Below, in pieces: positions 10,201 to 20,595 of a DNA stretch of 64,000 bases. Position 1 is the first letter of the stretch, and each line of letters starts with the position of its first letter. The stretch covers positions 92,890,704-92,954,703 of the forward strand of contig OX465582.1 of NCBI GenBank assembly GCA_950022655.1, written 5' to 3'. The DNA is from Alentia gelatinosa. Taxonomy: Eukaryota > Annelida > Polychaeta > Phyllodocida > Polynoidae. Below the pieces are notes generated by a model, which saw only the letters and a program-made list of their open reading frames with translations, did not search any database and was not told the DNA's origin. Made by a program: the position numbers and the translations under genes.

Positions 10201-11770
10201 AACTGTTTATAGTTAACTTTCCAGGGTATTCAGATCAAAGGGGTAGCACGGCTGATGTTTATCAGGCATAGTTTGCAAAACTCATATAGCTTTTAATGTA
10301 GGCCCTCCTATGACAGTCCCAGCACTATCATATGAGAATCCTGAGAGAAACCTTCCAGATACTAAACCATCTCCAGGCTTCATGACGTTTTTGTACACTT
10401 CCCCTGCGAGACGTAAAGATTATCTTTCTGTTATCTATCTGAAGCGTCCCACCATTACCAACATTCTACGTAAGTCTAATCACTTCAAGTCACCAAAATT
10501 ACCCAAAGTGATTTATTGCCAACTTTAAATTACTCAGAATTGGTGATACAATCTTGGGTTGCCTAGTGCTTCCGTCAGGTGTCAGGTTCTTCTCACCAGA
10601 TAAAATGGCGGCGTAGAAGGCCACCTGGCGAGTGGGAGGTGGACTTCATACTGGGAATAACGAGACTAATATCTATTATTCTCTCCAACAAGAACCGAGG
10701 TTTTCCATAAACTCATGCCCAATTTCTGGAATGCATTAAAACTCAGATATAGTGGGATTTTGAAACTGCTACTTCCAAAGATTTAGTCTTTTTATCCTTA
10801 TCAGTTCCAACATGGCACTCAAGTATTATTCTTTATTGTGTATGGTAATGTACAAAGTGGTTCACAAAATCTGTCACCTTTAAAACACTAATCAAAAGTA
10901 TCCTAAATTTATAGCCATAATATATATTCTTGTTGAATGTCCTGTGATTAACTAAAGATATAACTTAACATCAGATCAAGGGTGAATTGCCCTGTTATGA
11001 AGCCCGAAAGGCATTCGCGATTAAATTATATTAAGAATAAGAATTACTTTTTATTAAAGAACCAGTTCAAAAAGAGGTAGATTATACAACGACCCAAACA
11101 AAAACAATTTGTCCATACAAATTCATTTGGTGGATGTTCCTCAATGTATAGTTAATTTTTGCCCGACCACTGATTTATAAATGTTTGGTAAACTGCTAAA
11201 ACAAACTTATTGATTACTGAAATCACTGGTCCATAGTAACTGACACTTTACCCCAAACTGCACTCACTCTTGTAAACACTATATCAAAATTCATTAACTT
11301 ACATCTCCTAAATGTGGGGTCGCTTCTAGCTTAATGCGAGTGTTCCACCAGAAACCCGATTTAATCCAAAATAAGCTGAAATAAACGACTGAATTGATCG
11401 TGTGAAAAATCGTATTAGGGTTGAATTGCGTGTTGTTTGCTGTTGGAGGAGCACCTCAAATTGTAACTGTTTAGATCGGTACTGAACGTGCGGGTCTGTA
11501 GGGGCTCTCACAAGTCAACTGCATGGTCATGGGTAACCCATGGCCTGTTGGTCAGGGGTGGTCATTGCACCCCCTGGTGACTCTCCTCCTCACTACCTGC
11601 GCCCCCGGCGCACCCCCTAGCGCTTCTCTCGCGCACCTCTCATCGACGTGCAACCGCTCAGCACGCTTCTCTGTCTCACTTCTCGCTTCACGCTCACACC
11701 GTACGCACGTTCATCTTTTCTTCCCACCCACCCACTCCTACCTCACCTACTCTCTCCTCTCGTAGGGCTA
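10201..11770. other. No gene; unannotated interval ending in pyrimidine-rich DNA
   Basis: No coding region recognised. The plus-strand frame at 10310-10528 has no identifiable domain. AAAATGGCGGCG near 10602 resembles a YY1-type site. From about 11540 to 11765 the plus strand is strongly C/T-rich. Confidence 0.35.
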
Positions 11771-11774
11771 TCTT

Positions 11775-11789
11775 ATTGTATTATTATTA

Positions 11790-11838
<49 letters not shown>

Positions 11839-11850
11839 CATTATTATAAA
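11775..11850. repeat. (TTA)n microsatellite
   Basis: An almost uninterrupted TTA/ATT run with a few C interruptions. Open frames here encode only poly-Ile or poly-Tyr and are artefacts of the repeat. Confidence 0.95.
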
Positions 11851-12295
11851 ACCTCATATAATGAGTTGACAAAATATCACTTATTATATAAAATATATAT
11901 CATAATTGACCAGAACAAACAGTATGTCAATTATTCATTGTATTCACTGTATTCACTTATTCATATCAATTAGTACTCATAAAATTAAAATAAATTGTAT
12001 CAGCCTACTCCGGCTTCACTCTCTTTTCTCTAGGGTTAGGGTTAATGTCGGAGTAAATTGGATCAGCATCGACGCGCCTTGGAAGGGGGGGGGGGGCTCA
12101 CTGGTGCTCCCTGCCATCATTAATCAACACCACAACACCCTTCCCCTTTATACGTCACATCACTTCCGTCTTATTCACCCCAACCCGTCAGCCCGCCATT
12201 TTCCATATCTCCATTTTCCCACCCACCCACACCTCTTTTTATTTTGATATATTTCTCTCCTTCTATGATCTTACACCCATATATTATTCATAGGG

Positions 12296-12379
12296 ATTAA
12301 TCGTATTATCTCTCCTAATTTCAGAAGAAATTTGTATCTCACACCTGGTGGGGTGTTGTTGATATTTATTTCCAATTAG
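12296..12379. repeat. PLE1 left inverted terminal arm
   Basis: Exact reverse complement of 13740-13823 over 84 bp as read by eye; the inner end reads TATTTCCAATTAG and the outer end ATTAATCGTATTATC. It precedes the truncated RT reading frame. Confidence 0.9.
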
Positions 12380-12393
12380 AAATAGTTGGGACG

Positions 12394-13071
12394 TTGGATG
12401 TGAGTGCCCTCTACACCAACATCCCCAATGATGAAGGCATATCAGCCATCAGAGAAAAATTATCAAACAGGGGAGTATCCCCAAACCCGAGTACTGATAG
12501 CATACTAGAACTACTGACAGCCGTACTGACACAGAACAACATACAGTTCAATGAAACAAACTATATACAGATTAGCGGTACAGCGATGGGGACTAGACTG
12601 GCCCCATCATACGCTAATCTATATATGGAATCACTAGAAACAAAGCTACTGGAGGGATACGACCTCCAACCCAAGGTATGGTCGAGATATATCGATGATA
12701 TATTCTTCATCTGGGAGCACGGTGATAATGAACTACAAAAGTGGTTCAATTACCTCAACCATGCACATGACAGGATAAAATTCACGATGGAAACATCAAA
12801 AACCCACGTGAACTTCCTAGACACGACGGTCAAAATAGGTTTGGATCATAGATTGTACACCGACCTATACACCAAACCGACCGACGAGAATACATACCTA
12901 AGATATGAATCCTCCCACCCCCCTTCGCAAAAAAAGAGCATCCCGTACTCACAAATGCTTAGAGTGAAACAGATTTGCTCAAAGGATGCAGACTATCAAA
13001 GACATGCATCACAAAAAATGAAGGACTTCCGGAATAGAGGATATCCAAACTTTCCTGATCAGCATCTATAG
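12394..13071 (+). pseudogene. PLE1 reverse transcriptase core (N-terminally truncated)
   Basis: The frame carries Penelope-type RT motifs in order: DVSALYTNIP (motif A, catalytic Asp) at its very start, GTAMGTRLAPSYANLYM (motif B) in the middle, and YIDDIFFIW (motif C, the catalytic Asp pair). A C-terminal patch (QKKSIPYSQMLRVKQIC) typical of PLE RTs follows. There is no proper ATG: the open stretch starts at a TTG where the element is truncated, so the N-terminal RT motifs are lost. The frame ends early near 13071, and the endonuclease continues in another frame. The ancestral enzyme would have copied element RNA into DNA. Confidence 0.85.
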
Positions 13072-13120
13072 GCAGGGCAAACCTATACTCCCATCCATAG
13101 TTGAACAAAACTGGGAGATA

Positions 13121-13705
13121 TTGAGAAAATCCACCACCACCAAGGGCCTGTATAAAAGCAACTTGGTGAAAGGATACAAACGCCCAAAAAATCTGAAAGA
13201 CCATCTGGTCAGGGCCAGAACCACTTTTCACCTGGAAGGTAAAGTCAAAACCAATACCCACAGTAACATCTGCAATAAACCAAATTGCAAATACTGTGCA
13301 ACACTGAACCGAGGACCCAAAATAAAGTCCAAAACCAAAGGCACCACACATAAGTGCAGAACCAACATCACATGCAATAGCTCAAATGTGATATATTGCA
13401 TTGAATGCAAAAATTGCAAATCACAATATGTTGGACAGACAAAGAGGAAAATTAAAGAGAGGATCTCAGAACACCTGAGATCAATCCAACAAAAAAGTGC
13501 CATAAGCGATGTGCCAAAGCACTTCAACCAATGCACCCACAAGGGCGTAGAAGATGTCCAGGTCTATATCCTAGACTTCATCTACAGACATCCAGACAGC
13601 AAACGTGCTGGGATACTCAGAGACAAAATTGAGTATAACTGGATACACCGACTGAAAACTCAGGCCCCACAGGGAATGAACACAATGGATAGCAAATATG
13701 GATAG
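13121..13705 (+). pseudogene. PLE1 GIY-YIG endonuclease domain
   Basis: The frame continues the PLE polyprotein after a frameshift near 13060. It has a Cys-rich linker (CNKPNCKYC, then CNSSNVIYCIECKNC) and the GIY-YIG nuclease core: VIYCI, QYVGQT, KIKERISEH with the catalytic Arg, and KIEYNWIHRLKT with the catalytic Glu. It ends normally at SKYG. This domain nicks the target DNA in Penelope elements. It lies 35 bp upstream of the right inverted arm. The gene is broken by the upstream frameshift and truncation. Confidence 0.88.
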
Positions 13706-13739
13706 AACCATCCTCAACGCCACGTCAAAAATTTTTTTT

Positions 13740-13823
13740 CTAATTGGAAATAAATATCAACAACACCCCACCAGGTGTGAGATACAAATTTCTTCTGAAA
13801 TTAGGAGAGATAATACGATTAAT
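13740..13823. repeat. PLE1 right inverted terminal arm
   Basis: Exact partner of 12296-12379. It follows the endonuclease stop codon and the motif GCCACGTCAAAAATTTTTT, which recurs next to the equivalent arm of PLE2 (in antisense near 45768). Confidence 0.9.
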
Positions 13824-14396
13824 TCAATAAGGTTCGATCCATAAAGACGACTATAAGTGACTGTCCTTAGTTAATGTCAAAATTAGGATGGGAGAAAAAC
13901 ACCTCCCAGATAATAGATATACAAACGTATATCTATACAATATAAAAGACCTATAGACCGGCTATTATTCGCCTGATGAGACGAGACCGTCGAAACTATT
14001 GAGCAAGAAAAAAACTCCGAAAAGGGTTTTTACCTACTAATACACAGAGACAAGGTTTGAAACAGGCCCCATAGAGGGACCCAGAACCGAATACCAAGCA
14101 GTTCTGATTCTACACACCAGGATTCAAACCCTGGCAATGTAGAGGAGTGGAGGCGCCACCAGCAAGGGTGAGCCCGACCACACATAGAACATTGCTGACC
14201 ATTGGTCATTCATATTTCGCGCCACTCTTTGTTCGACTTTTCGACCAATGAGAACACGGAAAACAAACCACGTGATAACAATGAACCAATGAAGGTCTAA
14301 CTCTGTGAAGAAATTAACATAACGCAGACCGCAGCAAGCGGTCCACTGCACTGAGACAGTCACTTGCTCGATAGTCGCGAAGCCGCAACGTCCCCT
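13824..14396 (+). promoter_or_regulatory. PLE1 tail with CCAAT and CACGTG motifs
   Basis: Downstream of the hammerhead-like motif, the tail has CCAATGAGAACAC, CCACGTGATAAC and GAACCAATGAAGG (about 14245-14295). A CCAAT / CACGTGA / CCAAT cluster is also found in the PLE2 tail (45155-45205, antisense). This looks like a shared promoter module of the terminal region. It also has an antisense tRNA-T-arm-like CCAGGATTCAAACCCTGG at 14117-14134. Confidence 0.4.
13973..13996 (+). ncRNA. Hammerhead ribozyme-like motif in PLE1 tail
   Basis: CTGATGA, a 4-bp stem GACG/CGTC closed by AGAC, then GAAAC matches both conserved core boxes and stem II of hammerhead ribozymes, which are known in Penelope-like terminal regions. 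I could not assign an unambiguous cleavage site or stems I and III, so activity is uncertain. A matching motif with a different stem II sequence is in PLE2 (45488-45514, antisense). Confidence 0.6.
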
Positions 14397-14591
14397 CCAT
14401 ATTATTTTTAGGGATATCTTATCATATTTTATTCCATCTATCACAGGTGTAATATCCATTTATTACATTAGTATTATTCCTGTTTTATTCAATAAAATCA
14501 TTTTATGAAATCAGTTCTATTTTTCCCAAGCCAGACGACTCTCTCTTCATTCCAACTTCCTTTGCAGGTGATAGCATCAGTGGAAACACCT

Positions 14592-15092
14592 GAAGCCGGA
14601 TGCCCATCTACCGATTTAGGGTTGAACGATTAGTTCCCAAATCGTATAGGAGTCGGTCACCTTGTCGCAGGCAAATTACGTAACCCCTTGCTCGACCCAC
14701 ACACTGATGAAATTGGTGTATGGTCCACTAATCGTTAGGGGAGGGCAAAAACCAAAGAAACCTAGTGTGGCACCCCCCTACAAGCCTAACCAAGCGATTA
14801 CTGTATTTACTGCATCGGCCAACCTATCAACCCTCCTTTCCCAACGTTCTGTTGCCGCCGACTACATTTATCAACATGTGGATAAACTGATCCCCACCGA
14901 TTTTGGAACATTGAAACCACAACATGTCGGGGACCTCTGAAGGAGGTGGTTCACTAATCGCTGAGTAGCCTTGCCTAGCTGTCCTACATCTACCGACTCC
15001 GTTAGGATGGCTTGGCTGAGACAAATTACCCTCCGTTTGTCGCCGATAAACGTATATAATTTTTCCGAAATCGGTAGATGGGCATTGGGCTT
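14592..15092. mobile_element. MITE with GCCCATCTACCGATTT termini
   Basis: The left end AAGCCGGATGCCCATCTACC and the right end GGTAGATGGGCATTGGGCTT are inverted repeats around about 500 bp. Additional internal copies of similar motifs (near 14960-15000 and 14730) hint at internal symmetry. No transposase frame is visible. Confidence 0.65.
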
Positions 15093-15604
15093 AAATCCCT
15101 CTTCTACCAGCGAAGGTAGTTTAAACGTTTATTCTGATTTCAGACGGAACTTATATATATGCTTGCAGCGGACTGCGATTTCCCATGATGTGATTCCTTG
15201 CGTTTTTCACCAGCAAAGTTGTGAATTCTGAATTGGTTGGTGGTGGCCTTGTTCCATAATCTTCGCTAAAGTATTCGCCAAGCATTTCTTGACAGTCTTT
15301 TTTCCATTCTTCAATCTGGCAGAGATTTAGCCAAATTCGATTTCCACCTGCCGATTATAACCACTGATCATGCCATTTCACACTGCCGACCGATTGTGCG
15401 ACACATCTAGTGCAATAATCGTCAGGTGGAAAATATATGATCAATAATTTTTCTCCCCCATCTTATGCAATCTGGCACCACAGACCATCTTCTGAACCAA
15501 CTGAAGAAATTTCCGAAGAAACAAAGTGACTTGATTTAATTGGTGGCGGTTTGCATTTTACTAAAAAAATGTTGGTTAGTGTCCATCGCATTTTTGCAGT
15601 GCAG

Positions 15605-15857
15605 TGGGCCGTTTAATAATCTAGGATGTATCGTATAGCTGGACGATAAGATCTAACTCAAGATGGAGGAGGTCTGTGACGATCCACACGAAATACCGTT
15701 TCATAAATGAGATCCCTTGTGGACAGTAAAATCCCTCTTGGAAATTGTTCTAAGTTCGTCACAGAAGTCTCTTAAGGATAAGTCCCTCGAACCTAAGCCT
15801 GAGGCCTCATAGACGTGGGATAATTTCTACAATATATCCTTGATTATTCAATGGGCC
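15605..15857. mobile_element. MITE family L, copy 2
   Basis: The ends GGGCCGTTTAATAATCTAGG and TTGATTATTCAATGGGCC mirror each other and match the copy at 3295-3513. The right terminus is more degenerate. Confidence 0.55.
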
Positions 15858-16851
15858 ACATGTTCTAGGAAGTGCTGAATAAACCTACGATAATCCAGCT
15901 CCTCCAGAGCCTCTTTTCTTCCTTTAAATCATGCATATTCCTTTCTCTTCCACCATGACCAGCCATTTTGTTTAAAAAAACACTGAATACAATTAAAATC
16001 ACAACTTATTATACTGTATTTTAAAAACAAGCTAAATGTACGACAGCCCTATAGGCATCCTTGGTGTAGGAGTATTTTAGATAACTTAGGAGAATTTGGA
16101 GGACAAATTTATACAATGAGATTTCAAAGGCTGTATGAGATCGTATCATTGAACTCTCCTAGCTCTAAAACCAAATGGCTTATACAACGACATTGGCCCT
16201 AGGACGATCAGAGGACAATTTCTCCGACTTGTCCTGGATTATCAATTGGCCCACTAGGTCTCTTATTATACACCACCAACCTTCCACAAGGAGAACCACC
16301 GACCGACTTTTGTACAGCGTGAAAGCTATCGGTGGGGTTTCCGTCTGCAGGTGGAGACGCCGCATTAGACAGACAGCAGGCACAGGAAGCCAGTGTCGCT
16401 TCCTCAGTGCTTGATGGCCGCGCCGCAGGTGTGAGGATATCATCAGGCCGAGCTAAATGCTACTGCCAAAACACTGAGGCGCAATTTCAGCCTCACATTA
16501 ACCTACATTGCCCGCTAAGATATAAAGCAAAGAACAAACAGGTTCCTTCTTACTATCATGGACAATTTTATAGTTCTGTAAAAGATCCTTGATACTTTTG
16601 TGTTACTTCATCATATTTTCCTCATGTCGTAATGTACTAAAACTGATCAGAAATTGGACTTACCCATTACGATGCTGGTCTAAACTTTCTATCGTAGTCG
16701 GTGGAGGCTGGGCCTAATCAGGAAAGTCTATATATGATAGTATGACTGGTTCTAGATAATTCATATTGAATGGATATTAAAAAAAAAATCTTATTTCGAA
16801 GCTCATGGTTCTTTGACCTCTCCCGGAGATTCTGACATGCCAGAACCTCCA
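15858..16851. other. No gene; decayed MITE ends
   Basis: No supported gene. CTATCGTAGTCGGTGGAGGCTGGGCCTAA at 16690-16716 is a decayed right end of MITE family A. A patch at about 16250-16350 resembles the ends of the CCATTGGCCGAT element at 44584-44894. Open frames at 16175-16592 show no domain. Confidence 0.4.
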
Positions 16852-17178
16852 GGGACCTGTTTCACTAGTTTCGTGACATGTCTAGACGGCGTGACATGTC
16901 TAGATGGCATCTAGATGGTGTGTCCGGTTTTATAAGAACTATACATTAAACTTCGTTTTGTCCGTTCTTGCTTGCACTGTTGGTTTCGCTTTTCATGTCT
17001 GTCTAATACTTTTGTCACAAAACTAGTGAAACAGGTCCATGACGTGTAGATTTGTCTAATTTCTGTGTTTGGGGTCTGTCTTTTCCTAAGGGCAGCTATT
17101 TGTGTTGTCACGTAACTAGACAACTCCAATGTCTGTATGGTGTCACAGACATGTCACGAAACTAGTGAAACAGGTCCC
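16852..17178. mobile_element. MITE family C, copy 1 (with internal extra end)
   Basis: The left end GGGACCTGTTTCACTAGTTT and the right end ACTAGTGAAACAGGTCCC are near-perfect inverted repeats. A second right end (AACTAGTGAAACAGGTCC) lies inside at 17020-17038, so one copy has inserted in, or recombined with, another. The other copies are at 19165-19416 and 57584-57958. Confidence 0.75.
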
Positions 17179-17699
17179 AGGTAGCACATTCAAGGTGCCC
17201 TATACATTTCTTATGAGGTCTCTGTAATGGGTAGGTAAAGAAGCGGGATAATTCTCTGTGATGGCCTGCAGTAAGTTGTGTGCAGCTGCGATGGACATGC
17301 AGCAAATGAGGTTAATATGGGTGCGTGATTGGCACTAATTGCACTGAGCAGAGCAGATTTAGGACAGGGCGAGGCAGTGTGGAGAAGGGGAACATATGTA
17401 TGTCCTCATTTATCTGTATCCCAAGGAATGTCTGTTGCTATCAGTGGGGAAAATACAGTGATTAGAATCTCCAGCGGTGTACCTTGAGTTTACATTTACA
17501 ATAATTGATGGTCTCTTGAACAGGCGGCCGGATACCACGAGCGGATTGATGCGTAGTAATACACGAGCGCTATCGAGTTTATCACGACGTCCACCTCGAG
17601 TGGTTTACTGGGCCACCTGTCTACTAAATCATCGTTTGTTAGATTTATCATCTTTTCGAATAATTCAAACTCAGTAATTGCCATATAAAAGAATATAGC

Positions 17700-17930
17700 A
17701 CTAGGGACTACTATGGCTTTGAGGTTTTATCTCACCCCTGGTATTTTTTCTCCAACATTGGGAACTCGTATCTAACATTAGACATTTAGGAAACATATCC
17801 AATGGGGGATAATGTCACAAATCTTAGCCCATTAGTCAATGTTAAGGGTAAGATAAATTCAGGAACCCATTCAAGTTTAGGATCAGAGCTCGATCCCATC
17901 TCGTTTGAAAGAGTGTAAAGCAGATATCAA
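17700..17930. repeat. Repeat related to the fold-back at 19690-19980
   Basis: TTAGCCCATTAGTCAATGTTAAGGGTAAGAT and the following GATCCCATCTCGTTTGAA match, in inverse orientation, the right part of the 19690-19980 locus. It appears to be a half copy of the same palindromic element, without the second arm. Confidence 0.55.
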
Positions 17931-18154
17931 GATAATGTACTCGGAGTATGACTGGTGTTGAGAAAGTCAACTCATCTCATATTCACTCATTATTATCTGT
18001 ATACCTTATTTTCAGTTCTTCTTTGTTATTTAAGATTGTGCTAAGTGGTTGTTGCCATTTGTAATGAGGATTGCATTCTTGTATAGCCCACATGAGTCAG
18101 AACTGCTTTGTTCCATTAAAAAAAATCTCTACAGGAGGCTTAGGGGGTTGGATC

Positions 18155-18781
18155 CTATAATGATTTGTGGCGGAGCTGACACTTCTCACCATAGGGGCAT
18201 TCTCTGGTGTTAGCAAAGATTGGGCAGATCCTCTGGACCTTGTCTTGTTTCCCCCCTTGGTCTGTGGTTTCTTGGTACTCCTTCCTTCTTTACTTTCCTG
18301 GGAGCCCTGTTGGGTTTTTGACTGTGTGGGGATCATTTTCCCGGGTAGCAGTGAGAGAGCCTGTGTCACTCTATTTCTCATCGTCAACTTTCTCCAAGGC
18401 CGTGCTCTCCTCCTCAATGAATTCTGCAAACCTGCAGTTCCCGAGCGTAGCCAGAGCCTGTTGTAGCCTCCTGGCCCGTCCCGGGGGATCAAAATTTCTT
18501 TGACATCCTGCTGCGTCATGATCATTAGGACTTCGTAGTCTGGTGTAGTCTTCCTGGACAAGGACTTCTGTCGTTTTTTATTTGAAGCCTGACGCCTTAG
18601 CCCTCATGGTGAAGTCAAAGTCAGAAGCAGACTTTATCCCATCTGCCATGATGATGCTTAGAGCATAAAGCAGAGCGCGTGCTGACTGCGCAGGCACAGG
18701 AAGGCGAGTGACTTGAGCCTGGGAAGTAGATGGCCGAGGCTGCCCCAGCTCCACAGTTGGCGTTCTCCGCCCCCGCTCCCC
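18155..18781 (-). pseudogene. Decayed ORF with CCCH zinc finger
   Basis: One minus-strand frame from 18781 to the stop at 18155 stays in phase across about 209 codons with only three internal stops (18578-18580, 18371-18373, 18290-18292). It contains MADGIKSASDFDFTMRAKA from an ATG at 18649, an acidic helix-like patch FAEFIEEESTALEKVDDEK, and a CCCH finger C-x8-C-x5-C-x3-H at 18167-18226. The overlapping longer open frame (18097-18561) has no ATG and no domain and is probably the shadow. Each stop could derive from a Gln codon by one C-to-T change. It may be a retroelement gag-like protein or a retroposed host RNA-binding gene; I do not recognise the family. Confidence 0.45.
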
Positions 18782-18879
18782 TTATCCTTGTCTCCCATTT
18801 AAACCTATATATAACTTTGTATGTCTCCATAATGCACTGCAGGTGTACATAACTAGCATATTCGACATTATATCTATGC

Positions 18880-19164
18880 CTATTCTTTACCCCAGGGGTG
18901 CAAGAGCCCAGGGAGGGCGACAGCTTGCCGGAGGGCCATGGCGTAGGCACAACCCGCTTTTGCTTGGAAGTCAATGGGGCTGGTGAAATCATGGTACCAT
19001 GGCCTCTGAAACCAAGGCCACCTTGACCATGCCCCCTGACAAATAACAAAAATCAGATAAGGGTCGAGGCTGGGGGGGACGAGGAGGACTTTGTTGGCTG
19101 CCCAAACGTACAAGATGAACCTGAGAAGGTCAGCCTTAACTGAAGCTGGGATGATGATAGACCA
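18880..19164 (-). pseudogene. Probable RNase H-like remnant of a retroelement
   Basis: The minus-strand frame reads ASVKADLLRFILYVWAANKV then PPSLDPYLIFV, resembling the start of the RNase H region that follows RT in DIRS/Ngaro-type and related elements (xxKADLxWWxxFL...). The motifs are weak, and other frames show better matches locally, so it is frameshifted. It continues from the RT remnant on the other side of the MITE at 19165-19416. Confidence 0.35.
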
Positions 19165-19416
19165 GGGACCTGTTTCACTAGTTTCGTGACATGTCTAGAT
19201 GGCGTCTGTGACACCATACAGACAGATTGGGGTTCACTATAGTCTCATGACAACGCAAGTAGGCCTGAGTTTCGCTTATCACAAACAGTACGTCGCCAGC
19301 TGTGACACAACATTTGACATTAGATGTGACATGCGTTATGAAACGTGCTTGCACTATTGGTGTGGCTTCTCATGTCTGTCCAGCACTTTTGTCATGAAAC
19401 TAGTGAAACAGGTCCC
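19165..19416. mobile_element. MITE family C, copy 2
   Basis: Ends GGGACCTGTTTCACTAGTTT and AAACTAGTGAAACAGGTCCC, nearly perfect inverted repeats over about 25 bp, with an internal GTCTAGATGGCGTCTGTGAC shared with copy 3. It interrupts decayed retroelement coding sequence. Confidence 0.85.
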
Positions 19417-19690
19417 TGATCTTGGGGATGGTGGTGAAGAAGGGGACGACTTGTGAGATGAACTTGGAAGACTGGGATACACGTCTTGATACACAGAGGA
19501 GGCGGCAGACGAGCAACTGGAGTTGGGACCGGTTTATTTAGCGTCAAACTCGCCAGGCCTCGCAGTCCTGGACAATATCCTCCAGGCGGTCCTTGGGGAT
19601 GTGGAGGATCATTCAAAACCATATCAATGTATATCCGCAGCCACTCAAGGTGGTGAATGGGGTCGAGGATTGACAGATATTATAGAGGAA
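19417..19690 (-). pseudogene. RT C-terminal/connection remnant (DIRS/Ngaro-like?)
   Basis: Two adjacent minus-strand frames together read TTLEWLRIYIDMVLN, then MILHIPKDRLEDIVQDCEAW, then NRSQLQLLVCRLLCVSRRVS, then FISQVVPFF. This is the pattern (FLGxxID...LxIPxDKLxxL...QLQSLxGxLxFxxxxV) seen at the end of RT in tyrosine-recombinase and some LTR retrotransposons. Frameshifts and stops show it is dead. It runs into the MITE copy at 19416. Confidence 0.55.
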
Positions 19691-19715
19691 ACCCATGAAA
19701 GTTTAGGGTCTGAGC

Positions 19716-19801
19716 TCGTATCCCATCGAGTTTGAATCACGTAGTAATTCACAAGGCGAAGCCGCGTGAATTGCTATGTGATTCAAATGAGATGGGATCG
19801 A
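19716..19801. repeat. Long imperfect hairpin with GC tip
   Basis: Arms ATCCCATCGAGTTTGAATCA and TGATTCAAATGAGATGGGAT pair over about 36 bp with a few mismatches. The tip is AATTCAC-AAGGCGAAGCCGC-GTGAATT, again a small GC hairpin (GGC-GAA-GCC). It forms the centre of a larger fold-back element (about 19690-19980) whose half copy lies at 17700-17930. Confidence 0.65.
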
Positions 19802-19982
19802 GGGATGGGTTTCTGAATTCATCTCACCCTTAATATTGACTAATGGGCTAACATTTGTGATATTATCCACCATTGGATATTTTTCCTAAATATCTAATGG
19901 GTGTTTGATACGAGGTTCCAATGTTAAGTCTATGGAGAAAAAATATCTGGAGTGAGATAACAACCTATGCCAACTCTGACTC

Positions 19983-20062
19983 CTACCCCCACCTACCCCC
20001 TGCCTACCCCCTGCCTAACCCACGCCTACCCCCTGCTCATGCCCCAGCCTACCCCCGCCTAA
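19983..20062. repeat. C-rich degenerate tandem repeat
   Basis: A repeated CCTACCCCCTG-like 11-bp unit, with variants such as CCTAACCCACG. The minus strand is G-rich and could form quadruplexes. Confidence 0.7.
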
Positions 20063-20089
20063 CCCCCATCCGCAACCTTTATCACCATG

Positions 20090-20237
20090 GGTGGGACTAG
20101 GACTTCTCCAGCTATAATCCTTGTGATACGTCAGAGGGAACGGCCAGGGTCGGCCGGGGAGCGGCCGAGGGCAGCCAGAGGGCGGGTGGGACTAGGACTT
20201 CTCCAGCTACAAGCCTTGTGATACGTCAGAGGGGCAG
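20090..20237 (+). repeat. Imperfect tandem duplication, period about 94 bp
   Basis: GGGTGGGACTAGGACTTCTC followed by CAGCTATAATCCTTGTGATA occurs at about 20090-20137. It recurs at about 20184-20232 with few differences, separated by a GC-rich spacer. Confidence 0.75.
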
Positions 20238-20239
20238 CG

Positions 20240-20526
20240 GGGGACAGTGGGGGTTTCTTTTTTTTTATCAGTATACATACACACCAAATGTATATGACGT
20301 GTATAAGACCAGCGTATACATGTTGCGCGGAGGATATTTCCTCTCGTATATGCCTGGTGTGAAATACAGCCAAGACGCATCTGTATTTAAAAGGTATCAG
20401 TCTTGTATACGCCTCATACGCTGGCGTGAAATAAGGGCGTATATATATGAAAACAAGTCAATATTCAGCCGATAAATGCACTTCTGTGAGAGCGTATATA
20501 TGCATAAAATGGTGGTTTTCGCACAG
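20240..20526. mobile_element. CACTA-like element, right-end fragment
   Basis: The right end AAATGGTGGTTTTCGCACAG-TG matches that of 1469-1906 and is preceded by several GTATATACGCC/GGCGTATAT-like subterminal motifs. No matching CACTG left end or TSD was found on the left side, so it is probably truncated. Confidence 0.55.
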
Positions 20527-20595
20527 TGACCTTAACTTGAAAAATCAAATAATTTATAATGCACAGCTTGGCCTCGAGTTTGTCATTATACACAT

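Larger units (their letters stand above)
12296..14396 (+). mobile_element. Penelope-like element 1 (5'-truncated, inverted termini)
   Basis: Order on the plus strand: 84-bp inverted repeat arm, RT core, GIY-YIG endonuclease frame, second inverted arm, then a tail of about 570 bp with a hammerhead-like motif. The 5' end begins directly in the RT region with an inverted copy of the 3' arm, an arrangement known for truncated Penelope copies. Possible target duplications are CCATATATTATTCATAGGGAT (12278-12296, one base longer at its core) and a similar AT-rich stretch at 14397-14415, with mismatches. The right boundary is therefore tentative. Confidence 0.75.

Noticed and set aside
11523..12247. 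Several overlapping plus-strand open frames
   Set aside because: They run through the TTA microsatellite (poly-Ile/Tyr) or pyrimidine-rich DNA and show no domain.
14102..14185. tRNA-like sequence (antisense box B CCAGGATTCAAACCCTGG)
   Set aside because: No convincing D-arm, anticodon arm or acceptor pairing could be built around it.
18621..19049. 142-codon minus-strand frame
   Set aside because: It has no domain and overlaps, in another phase, the more coherent RNase H-like and CCCH frames.
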